Source: Burkholderia contaminans
GTDB lineage: Bacteria > Pseudomonadota > Gammaproteobacteria > Burkholderiales > Burkholderiaceae
Length of the DNA: 64,000 bases
Direction of reading: 5' to 3'
Assembly (NCBI RefSeq): GCF_029633825.1
Contig: NZ_CP090642.1
Coordinates: 620,001-684,000, forward strand
Below the pieces are notes generated by a model that was not told the origin of the DNA, did no database searches, and was given only the letters and a program-made list of their open reading frames with translations. The position numbers were made by a program, and so were the translations under genes. How positions within the stretch are numbered: position 1 is the stretch's first letter; the number at the start of each line of letters is the position of its first letter. Shown in pieces: positions 56,971 to 64,000 of the stretch.

Positions 56971-57569
56971 GCTGCTCGCTGCTCCCTGAGTGATGTGGGC
57001 CGATCAGCGAAAGTCTAGGCAGAAACCTGTCGATGCGGGCAGCGAAAAAGCGCGACGGGCTTGGCATTGGCCGCCATCCGCGTGCCGCGGCTGCCGTTCG
57101 GTATGCGCGCTGTCGATCGACCGCCGCCGGCACCCTGATATGGGGCAGCGGGCAGTTCATCGCGTACGCATGGTCCAAAGCAGCTCGCGAAGTTGCCAGC
57201 CTGATTTCTCGGTAGTTTCCCTGAAGTCCCCGCGTCGGGATTTTCCCCTAGCGGACGCTTGCGCGCGCTGCGCGCGCCGCTGCCCCCCCCCCGCAAAATT
57301 CAGCACAGCCGCGCCGGCATTGCGTTTCGCCTATTTCGCACCGTTTTGCGGCGAACACGCCTTTTCGCCCCGAAACGATGCATTACCAAAGGTATGGGAA
57401 AGCGCACAGAAAATGTATCTGGAGCGACGAAATTGGATTGATACGCTGCATTCACTGCATCAGCGCCGTCAACCACGCAGGAGCCGCATCGAGCCGACGC
57501 CATGGGGGCTATCGATGACGACTCGCACGAAGTTCGCGGCTTCCCTTTCCAGTCAGTCGGGATGACAGA
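56971..57569. other. Intergenic region with a C10 homopolymer
   Basis: About 600 bases between the divergent cupin and ProV-like genes. It contains a run of ten C at 57283-57292 just after a GCGC-rich stretch, then a less GC-rich segment (57300-57450) likely holding the transporter promoter. No gene recognised. Confidence 0.4.
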
Positions 57570-58859
57570 ATGGCTCCAAATATGACGTTTGCGCCGGGCG
57601 ACGTACTTCCCACCGGGGCAATCCACACCGGCGGTGCGCCGTCGATTGCCCGGTCGAGTATCGCGACGGGAACGGACATCCTGACCGTCAAGCACCTGTC
57701 GAAGATTTTCGGTCCGAAGCCCGAGCGTGCGATCGAGATGATGAAGCGCGGCGTCGGCCGCAACGAGATCTTCGCGGAAACCGGCAACATGGTCGCGGTC
57801 AACGACGTGAGCCTGAGCGTGCGCGCCGGCGAGATCTTCGTGATCATGGGGCTGTCGGGTTCGGGGAAATCGACGCTCGTCCGATTGCTGAACCGGCTGA
57901 TCGAGCCGACGGCCGGGCAGGTCGTGCTCGAAGGTCGCGACATCGCACCGATGTCGACGCCGGAACTGCGCGACGTCCGGCGCCAGAAGATGGCCATGGT
58001 GTTCCAGTCGTTCGCGCTGCTGCCGAACCGCACCGTGCTCGACAACATCGCGTACGGGCTCGAAGTCGCGGGGATCAGGAAGGCGCAGCGCTACGAGGTC
58101 GCGCGCGCGGCGCTGGAGCGCGTCGGCCTCGGCTCGTACGAGAAACTGCTGCCGAGCGAGTTGTCCGGCGGCATGCAGCAGCGTGTGGGCCTCGCCCGCG
58201 CACTGGCGGTGAATCCGTCGGTGCTGCTGATGGACGAGGCATTCTCCGCGCTCGATCCGCTGATCCGCTTCGAAATGCAGAACGAGCTGCTGCGCCTGCA
58301 GAAGGAAGAGCAGCGCACGATCGTGTTCATCTCCCACGATATCGAGGAAGCCGTCAAGATCGGCGGCCGCATCGGCATCATGAAGGACGGTTGCCTGATC
58401 CAGGTCGGCACGCCCGCCGAACTGATCCAGACGCCGGCCGACGCGTACGTGCAGGACTTCTTCCGCAACGTCGACGTGTCGCGCTTCATGAAGGCATCAA
58501 GCATGATGACGCCGGTCGAGCGCGGGCTGCTTCGCAGCGATGCGCTCACGCCGTCCGACCGCTATCTGAACCAGCTGATCGACAGCGGCGCGGAATGCGG
58601 CTACGTGTGCGACGAATCCGGCCGTTACCTTGGCTGCGTCACACCCGCCACGCTGCACCGGTCCGGCGCGAAGCCGATTCGCGACGCGTTCCTGAACGAC
58701 TTCAACGCGGTGTCGATCGATACGGATCTGCATCGGCTTGCGTCGATCGCGCTGACGCAGCAGCACGACGTGCCGGTAACGGACGGAGCGGGACGACTGG
58801 CGGGCGTCGTGTCCTGCCGGACGATACTCAAGCAGATGATGCAACGGAGGGCAGCATGA
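57570..58859 (+). CDS. proV: Glycine betaine/L-proline-type ABC transporter, ATP-binding subunit
   Basis: 429 residues. Walker A GLSGSGKSTL, signature LSGGMQQRVGLARAL, Walker B VLLMDEAFSAL, and the ProV-specific N-terminal segment (IFGPKPERAIEMMKRG) with two C-terminal CBS domains (from ~residue 280; CVTPATLHRSGAKPI, DVPVTDGAGRLAGVV). It energises uptake of quaternary ammonium or related compatible solutes and can sense ionic strength through the CBS part. The permease start overlaps its stop (ATGA). A start at the internal ATG 57582 is possible. Confidence 0.93.
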   Translation: MAPNMTFAPGDVLPTGAIHTGGAPSIARSSIATGTDILTVKHLSKIFGPKPERAIEMMKRGVGRNEIFAETGNMVAVNDVSLSVRAGEIFVIMGLSGSGKSTLVRLLNRLIEPTAGQVVLEGRDIAPMSTPELRDVRRQKMAMVFQSFALLPNRTVLDNIAYGLEVAGIRKAQRYEVARAALERVGLGSYEKLLPSELSGGMQQRVGLARALAVNPSVLLMDEAFSALDPLIRFEMQNELLRLQKEEQRTIVFISHDIEEAVKIGGRIGIMKDGCLIQVGTPAELIQTPADAYVQDFFRNVDVSRFMKASSMMTPVERGLLRSDALTPSDRYLNQLIDSGAECGYVCDESGRYLGCVTPATLHRSGAKPIRDAFLNDFNAVSIDTDLHRLASIALTQQHDVPVTDGAGRLAGVVSCRTILKQMMQRRAA

Positions 58860-59743
58860 ATTCGTCGGTGATCGGGAAGTTCGCGGAGAACGTCGTCAAC
58901 TTTCTGTTTCTGCATTTCCGTGGCGGCTTCGACACGTTCTCGGCGGGGCTCGGCGCGGTCGTGAAGCTGCTCGAGGACGGTCTCGCCGCCGTACCGTTCA
59001 TCGCGATGGTCGTGATCCTGGTGGGCCTCGCAGTGTGGCGCCGGGGCGTCGTGTTTTCGATCTTCGTCGGTTGCGCGCTGCTCGTCATCCATTACATGGG
59101 CCTGTGGGCGCAGACGGTGTCGACCCTCGCGCTCGTCACCGCGGCGACGTTCTTCAGCCTCGTGATCGGTGTGCCGCTCGGCATCTGGGGCGCGCGCAAC
59201 AACCGGATCGGCATGATCCTGCGCTCGCTGCTCGACTTCATGCAGACGATGCCCGCGTTCGTGTACCTGATCCCGGCCGTGATCCTGTTCGGGCTCGGAC
59301 GCGTGCCGGCGGTGATCGCGACGATCGTGTTCGCGATGCCGCCCGTCGTGAGGCTGACGACGCTCGGCATCAGGCAGGTCCGCGAGGAACTGATCGAAGC
59401 CGGCCGTTCGTTCGGCAGCACCGACTGGCAGCTGCTGTGGAAGATCCAGCTGCCGAACGCATTGCCGTCGATCATGGCCGGCGTGAACCAGACGATCATG
59501 ATGGCGCTGTCGATGGTGGTGGTCGCGTCGATGATCGGCGCGGGCGGCCTCGGCGAATACGTGCTGAGCGGGATCCAGCGTCTCGACATCGGGATCGGCT
59601 TCGAAGGCGGGCTCGGCGTCGTGCTGCTCGCGATCGTGCTGGATCGACTGACCGAGAGCTTCGGCGTGAAGGCGAAGAAGAACGTGAAAAGGCCGCTCGC
59701 GCGTGCCGGCAAGGCAGAGCCGCGCGGCGCGGCACGGACCTGA
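58856..59743 (+). CDS. proW: Glycine betaine-type ABC transporter permease
   Basis: 295 residues, about six membrane helices, with the permease loop EELIEAGRSFGSTDWQLLWK and NALPSIMAGVNQTIMMALSM. Inner-membrane subunit of the ProU-type system. Four-base overlap with the ATPase gene. The C-terminus is short, basic and alanine-rich. Confidence 0.93.
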   Translation: MNSSVIGKFAENVVNFLFLHFRGGFDTFSAGLGAVVKLLEDGLAAVPFIAMVVILVGLAVWRRGVVFSIFVGCALLVIHYMGLWAQTVSTLALVTAATFFSLVIGVPLGIWGARNNRIGMILRSLLDFMQTMPAFVYLIPAVILFGLGRVPAVIATIVFAMPPVVRLTTLGIRQVREELIEAGRSFGSTDWQLLWKIQLPNALPSIMAGVNQTIMMALSMVVVASMIGAGGLGEYVLSGIQRLDIGIGFEGGLGVVLLAIVLDRLTESFGVKAKKNVKRPLARAGKAEPRGAART

Positions 59744-59896
59744 CGGACACGGCAGTCGAAGATCATCGAAGGACGATGCAGCGCCGCGGCCACGGTGCCG
59801 CGGCGGAACCGGTGTAGCAGTGCGTGGAGACCGGAAACGCCGATCGAAGGCGTTCCTCATCTTCGAAAGACTCGCGTGATTAAAAAGGAGTACTAG

Positions 59897-60778
59897 ATGA
59901 ATGCCCATGTGTTCAAGTCGCTTCTGGCGAAACTTGCCCTATCGACGGTGGTCGCCTGCAGCGCAGGTGTGGGTGCCGCGTCGGCGGCGGAGCCGGTCAA
60001 GATCGCGGTCACCAACTGGGCGGACGTGCTCGCGGTGGCCAACGTCGCGAAGTACGTGCTCGAGACGCAGCTCAAGCAGCCGGTGCAGTTCGTGCAGGCC
60101 GACATCGGCATCCAGTATCAGGGCGTCGCGCGCGGCGATCTCGACATCATGGTCGGCGGCTGGCTGCCGGTCACGCACGGCGCGTACTACGCGAAGTACA
60201 AGAACGACCTGGATGACGTGGGCATTATCTACACCGGCGGCAAGAACGGCTGGGCCGTGCCGACCTACGTGCCGGAATCGGCGCTGTCGTCGATCGCCGA
60301 CCTGAACAAGCCGGAAGTCAAGAGCAAGCTGAACGGCACGATCCAGGGCATCGAACCGGGCGGCGGCCTGATGCAGGCGTCGGAGCGGACGATCAAGGGC
60401 TACAGCCTGGACGGCTACACCCTCCAGGCGTCGAGCGAGGCCGGGATGCTGGCCAGCGTGTCGCGCGCGTACCAGTCGAAGCAGTGGATCGTCGCGACGG
60501 TGTGGAGCCCGCACTGGCTGTTCCAGAAGTGGCAGATGCGTTACCTGAAGGACCCGAAGGGCACGCTGGGCGGTGACGAGCAGATCCACGCGTTCGTGTC
60601 GAAGAAGTTCGCGGGCAAGTTTCCGCGCGCCGACGTGTTCTTCAAGCACCTGAAGCTGACGCTGGCCGACGTCGAGGCGATCGAGTTCGAAGGCAACAGC
60701 ACGAACGACTACGCGAGCGCCGCGAAGAAGTTCGTCGACACCCATCCGGAGAAGCTGAAAGCCTGGCTGCAGCAATAA
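59897..60778 (+). CDS. proX: Glycine betaine-type ABC transporter substrate-binding protein
   Basis: 293 residues. Signal peptide (KLALSTVVACSAGVGAASAA), then the OpuAC fold: VKIAVTNWADVLAVANVAKY, GDLDIMVGGWLPVTHGAYYAK, KNGWAVPTYVPES, IVATVWSPHWLFQKWQMRYL. Several Trp residues (WADV, GGWLP, WSPHWLF) could form the aromatic cage for a quaternary ammonium or sulfonium head group. AAAAAGGAG precedes the start. The ligand could be glycine betaine, proline betaine, DMSP or similar. Confidence 0.92.
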   Translation: MNAHVFKSLLAKLALSTVVACSAGVGAASAAEPVKIAVTNWADVLAVANVAKYVLETQLKQPVQFVQADIGIQYQGVARGDLDIMVGGWLPVTHGAYYAKYKNDLDDVGIIYTGGKNGWAVPTYVPESALSSIADLNKPEVKSKLNGTIQGIEPGGGLMQASERTIKGYSLDGYTLQASSEAGMLASVSRAYQSKQWIVATVWSPHWLFQKWQMRYLKDPKGTLGGDEQIHAFVSKKFAGKFPRADVFFKHLKLTLADVEAIEFEGNSTNDYASAAKKFVDTHPEKLKAWLQQ

Positions 60779-60797
60779 GGCCACGCGCCGGCCACGT

Positions 60798-60820
60798 GGA
60801 CGACGCGAGCCGCGTCGTCC
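60798..60820 (+). repeat. Perfect hairpin between proX-like and glyA-like genes
   Basis: GGACGACGCG and CGCGTCGTCC arms with an AGC loop, 20 bases after the binding-protein stop. No T-run. It could reduce read-through or protect the upstream mRNA, as is common after binding-protein genes. Confidence 0.5.
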
Positions 60821-60954
60821 GCGCAAGCCGCGCGCGGACGCTGGCCGATGCCGGCGGCCCGGCGGCCTGGAGCCGTCACGACGGCACCGGCCTTGCAGCG
60901 CGCGGTGCTTCGAATCCACGCAGAACGTCATGAACCGCGTCGCGGAGTCACCCA

Positions 60955-62250
60955 GTGAACGAGAACGCCCGCTTTTTTGCCGAAACGCTCCAGAGCCGCG
61001 ATCCGGTGATCGCATCTGAAATCGCGTTGGAGTTGCGTCGCCAGCAGACGCAGATCGAACTGATTGCATCCGAAAACATCGCGTCCGCGGCGGTGCTGGA
61101 AGCACAGGGCACCGTGTTGACGAACAAGTACGCGGAAGGCTATCCGTCGCGCCGGTACTACGGCGGTTGCGACCATGTCGACCGGATCGAGGCACTTGCG
61201 ATCGACCGCGCGTGCGCGCTGTTCGACGCGAGCCACGCGAACGTGCAACCGCACTCGGGCGCGCAGGCCAACGGCGCGGTGATGCTCGCGCTCGTCAAGC
61301 CGGGCGACACGGTGATGGGGATGTCGCTCGATGCGGGCGGCCACCTGACGCATGGCGCGCGCCCTGCGCTGTCGGGAAAGTGGTTCAACGCGGTGCAGTA
61401 CGGCGTGAGCCCGGACACGCTGCGCATCGATTACGACGACGTTCGCCGGCTCGCGCAACGCCATCGGCCGAAGCTGATCATCGCGGGCTATTCCGCATAT
61501 CCGCGCGCGCTCGACTTCGCCGCGTTCCGCGAGATCGCGGACAGCGTCGACGCGAAGCTGATGGTCGACATGGCGCATATCGCCGGCATCGTCGCGGCCG
61601 GCCGCCATCAGAACCCATTGCCGTTCGCCGACGTCGTGACGTCGACCACGCACAAGACGCTGCGCGGCCCGCGCGGCGGTTTCATCCTGACGAACCACGC
61701 CGACGTCGCGAAGCAGATCAACTCGGCCGTCTTCCCGGGGCTGCAGGGCGGCCCGCTGATGCACGTCGTCGCGGGCAAGGCGGTGGCCTTCGCGGAAGCC
61801 CTGCGCCCGGAGTTCACGCGCTATATCGACCAGATGCTGCGCAACGCGCAAGCGCTCGCACAGGTGCTGACGGCCGGCGGCCTGACGCTCGTGACCGGTG
61901 GCACGGACAACCACCTGCTGCTGGTCGACCTGCGCGCGCGGCGCATTACCGGCATGCAGGCCGAGAAGGCGCTGGAGCGTGCCGGCATCACCTGCAACAA
62001 GAACGGAATTCCGTTCGATACGGAAAACCCGACCGTCACGTCCGGGATCCGGCTCGGCACGCCCGCCGGCACGACGCGCGGCTTCGGACCCGCGCAGTTC
62101 GAGCAGATCGGCGACATGATCCTCGCGGTCCTGGCGGCGCTCGCGCGCAATCCGGACGGGGACGAGGGCGTCGAGCGTGCGGTCCGCACTCGCGTGCGCG
62201 ATCTGTGCGCCCAGTTTCCGATCTACGCCCACGCGGAGGCGTTTGCCTGA
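60955..62250 (+). CDS. glyA: Serine hydroxymethyltransferase
   Basis: 431 residues from a GTG start with GGAG about nine bases upstream. Hallmarks: [53 protein letters not shown], and the PLP lysine in [15 protein letters not shown]. It interconverts serine and glycine with tetrahydrofolate. Lying in a betaine-type uptake cluster, it probably converts glycine formed by demethylation, or takes up the released one-carbon units. A secondary copy, since a housekeeping glyA is expected on chromosome 1. Confidence 0.95.
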   Translation: MNENARFFAETLQSRDPVIASEIALELRRQQTQIELIASENIASAAVLEAQGTVLTNKYAEGYPSRRYYGGCDHVDRIEALAIDRACALFDASHANVQPHSGAQANGAVMLALVKPGDTVMGMSLDAGGHLTHGARPALSGKWFNAVQYGVSPDTLRIDYDDVRRLAQRHRPKLIIAGYSAYPRALDFAAFREIADSVDAKLMVDMAHIAGIVAAGRHQNPLPFADVVTSTTHKTLRGPRGGFILTNHADVAKQINSAVFPGLQGGPLMHVVAGKAVAFAEALRPEFTRYIDQMLRNAQALAQVLTAGGLTLVTGGTDNHLLLVDLRARRITGMQAEKALERAGITCNKNGIPFDTENPTVTSGIRLGTPAGTTRGFGPAQFEQIGDMILAVLAALARNPDGDEGVERAVRTRVRDLCAQFPIYAHAEAFA

Positions 62251-62411
62251 TCGCCGGAACCGGATCGGGCGGACGCATGGTTCGAACCGCATGACGAATC
62301 GATCGGCGTGGCTGCGCGGAACACGCGCGGCGCGCGCCGACGTCTTGTCCCGTGCCCGTCCCTGCGTGATGGCGGGAACCGGGCACCCACTCACCTGAAT
62401 GAGGAATTGAA

Positions 62412-63299
62412 ATGAGCTTCGAGGGCGTACACACACCGCTGGTCACCCCGGTCGACGCGGACGGCGAAATCGATCACGCACTGCTGGGCCGGCATGCGGC
62501 CGATCTCGCCGGCCGCGTGTCCGGCCTCGGCATCGGCGGCACGACGGGCGAATACTACGCGTTGAGCTTCGACGAGCGCGTGCGCACGTTCGACACGGTC
62601 GCGGCTGCCGCCGGCGGCAAGACGTTCCTGACCGCGGGCATCAACGCGACGACGACGAAGGAAGTGCTGCGCCTCGGCCGCGAAGCGAAACGTGCGGGGC
62701 TGGATGCGCTGCTGGTGGCGGCGCCGTACTACGCGCAGCCGACGCAGCAGGAACTGCTCGCGCACCTGCTCACGATCGACGACGCGCTCGACATGCCGAT
62801 CATGCTGTACAACTTTCCGGCCCGCACCGGCACCGAAATCGGCGACGGGATTCTCGAGACGCTGCTCGAGCGCAAGAATTTCGTCGCGATGAAGGAAAGC
62901 ACCGGCGACATCGCGCATCTGCATCACCTGTCCACACATTTCAGCGGCCGGCTCGTGCTGAGCTGCGGCATGGATGACCAGGCGCTCGAGTTCTTCGCAT
63001 GGGGCGCGCGCAGCTGGGTCGGCGGCGCGTCGAACTTTCTGCCGGAAGCACACACCGACCTGTTCGACGCGTGCGTCACGCGCGGCGATTTCGCGGCCGG
63101 CCGCAAGCTGATGGCGCAATTGCTGCCGGTGCTCGAACTGCTCGAGCGCAGCGGCAAGTTCATCCAGTACGTGCGTTACGGATGCGAACTGGCCGGCTTG
63201 CCGGTCGGGGTCGCACGCGCCCCGCTCGGCGCGCTGTCGGGCGACGAGCGCGACGCGTTCGCGAAGCTCGTGAAGCCGCTGCTGCGCGACGGCCGGTAA
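62412..63299 (+). CDS. Dihydrodipicolinate synthase (DapA) family lyase/dehydratase
   Basis: 295 residues, TIM barrel. GGTTGEYYALSFDERV (the usual GTTGE), IMLYNFPARTGTEI with the catalytic Tyr, and FVAMKESTGD with the Schiff-base Lys. Enzymes of this superfamily also deaminate or dehydrate sugar acids and pyrroline carboxylates, as in hydroxyproline breakdown. The catabolic context argues against lysine biosynthesis. The FAD oxidoreductase starts seven bases after its stop, so they act together. Confidence 0.88.
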   Translation: MSFEGVHTPLVTPVDADGEIDHALLGRHAADLAGRVSGLGIGGTTGEYYALSFDERVRTFDTVAAAAGGKTFLTAGINATTTKEVLRLGREAKRAGLDALLVAAPYYAQPTQQELLAHLLTIDDALDMPIMLYNFPARTGTEIGDGILETLLERKNFVAMKESTGDIAHLHHLSTHFSGRLVLSCGMDDQALEFFAWGARSWVGGASNFLPEAHTDLFDACVTRGDFAAGRKLMAQLLPVLELLERSGKFIQYVRYGCELAGLPVGVARAPLGALSGDERDAFAKLVKPLLRDGR

Positions 63300-63305
63300 T
63301 TCATC

Positions 63306-64000
63306 ATGCGTTCGAATCTGGAATTCGCGCGGTTTCCGGCGCCGGACGGAATGAACGGCTGGTGGGAGAGCCTGCCGCCCGCACCGGACGCGCGCACCGT
63401 CACGTCCGACTGCCGGTTCGACTGGGTCGTCGTCGGCGGCGGCATCACCGGGCTGTGCGCGGCTCGCCGGCTCGCGGAGCTCGCGCCCGGCGCGTCGATC
63501 GCGCTCGTGGAGGCTGACCGGATCGGCCGTACGACCGCCGGGCGCAATTCCGGATTCTTCGTCGACCTGCCGCACGACATCAGCAGCGAAAGCTACTCGC
63601 GCAGCATCGACGAGGACCGCGCCGACGTGCGGTTCCAGCGGCACGGCATCGACTATGTGCGCGACATCGTGCGGCGCTACGGCATCGATTGCGACTGGCG
63701 CGACGACGGCAAATTCCACGCATCGGTCAACAGGAAGGGCGCCGCCGCGCTCACGCATTTCGCGGACGGCCTGTCGCGCATCGGCGAAGCGTTCGAGTGG
63801 CTCGATCAGCCGGCCATCCGGGCCGTGACCGGCACCGACTTCTACACGGGCGCGCTGTTCACGCCGGGCTGCAGCACGGTGCAGCCTGCCGCGCTGATGC
63901 GCGGCCTCGCGGCCACGCAGCCGGACAACGTGACGGTATTCGAGCTCAGCCCGGTCACGCGGATCGAGCCGCGCGGCGACACGCGCGCGCTGCACTTCGC
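63306..64000 (+). CDS. FAD-dependent oxidoreductase (DAO family), cut by window edge
   Basis: The first 231 residues are visible and the frame is open to the last base. N-terminal extension MRSNLEFARFPAPDG, then the FAD motif VVVGGGITGLCAARRLAEL, VEADRIGRTTAGRNSGFFVD and CSTVQPAALMRGLAA. This is the DadA/sarcosine-oxidase-like group that oxidises secondary amines or D-amino acids. It starts right after the DapA-like gene. Together with the betaine-type transporter and serine hydroxymethyltransferase it suggests breakdown of an N-methylated or cyclic amine. Confidence 0.88.
   Translation, partial: MRSNLEFARFPAPDGMNGWWESLPPAPDARTVTSDCRFDWVVVGGGITGLCAARRLAELAPGASIALVEADRIGRTTAGRNSGFFVDLPHDISSESYSRSIDEDRADVRFQRHGIDYVRDIVRRYGIDCDWRDDGKFHASVNRKGAAALTHFADGLSRIGEAFEWLDQPAIRAVTGTDFYTGALFTPGCSTVQPAALMRGLAATQPDNVTVFELSPVTRIEPRGDTRALHF

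Noticed and set aside
57283..57292. C10 homopolymer as a phase-variation tract
   Set aside because: It lies in an intergenic region about 280 bases from the next start, with no promoter spacing that it would obviously change; a sequencing artefact is also possible.
60780..60954. Possible glycine riboswitch before the glyA-like gene
   Set aside because: Only a simple perfect hairpin is present. None of the conserved glycine-aptamer core was seen.

Overview
The window is high-GC DNA from a Burkholderia, most likely a Burkholderia cepacia complex member and probably a secondary replicon. The clearest marker is a 565-residue ZmpA-type metalloprotease. Other pointers are the YadA-type adhesin, the OmpC-type porin, the Burkholderia-like codon use and the dense regulatory and accessory content. 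No rRNA, tRNA, CRISPR array, transposase or replication origin was recognised.

Layout. 1-4.3 kb: the end of an AraC regulator, a decayed alginate-lyase remnant, a TonB-dependent siderophore receptor whose signal peptide is one base out of frame, and an AraC-type response regulator. 4.3-9.8 kb: an AT-rich leader and a 1451-residue trimeric autotransporter adhesin with a long internal duplication. 9.8-14 kb: a patch of small genes with decay (an SDR between a P-loop kinase and a 3' fragment of a second copy of that kinase, an unknown protein, a collapsed MFS transporter). 14.5-21.1 kb: zmpA with a clear terminator, then two tandem GGDEF-EAL proteins. 21.3-26.3 kb: a heat-shock block (groES-groEL, three Hsp20 genes, an unknown gene) with three good sigma-32 promoter matches, two of them back to back. 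26.3-30.1 kb: small unknown genes, an MFS remnant, a lipoprotein with a truncated-hemoglobin-like domain and a fasciclin protein.

30.1-51.5 kb is the most distinctive part. It looks like one light and singlet-oxygen defence island: a class I photolyase, an Fe-S photolyase/cryptochrome with its DUF2256 zinc-ribbon companion, two LitR/CarH-like regulators, GTP cyclohydrolase I, two ECF sigma factors (one with an RskA-type anti-sigma), two FAD oxidoreductases, two cyclopropane-fatty-acid-synthase-like methyltransferases, DUF1365, DUF1295, a chalcone-isomerase-like protein, two lipocalins, DUF2878 and DUF3429. Stop-start overlaps tie many of these into operons. The two LitR-like genes share a 46-bp promoter element at almost the same distance from their starts. 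The likely logic is that light relieves LitR repression, an ECF factor is made, and DNA repair plus membrane-lipid modification follow.

51.6-64 kb: a LacI-type regulator with a palindromic operator, a flavin-dependent monooxygenase, a sulfonate-type binding protein, a porin and a DMSP-lyase-family cupin; then a ProVWX-type quaternary-amine ABC transporter, serine hydroxymethyltransferase, a DapA-family enzyme and a FAD oxidoreductase cut by the window edge. This end looks devoted to uptake and breakdown of small organosulfur and betaine-like compounds.
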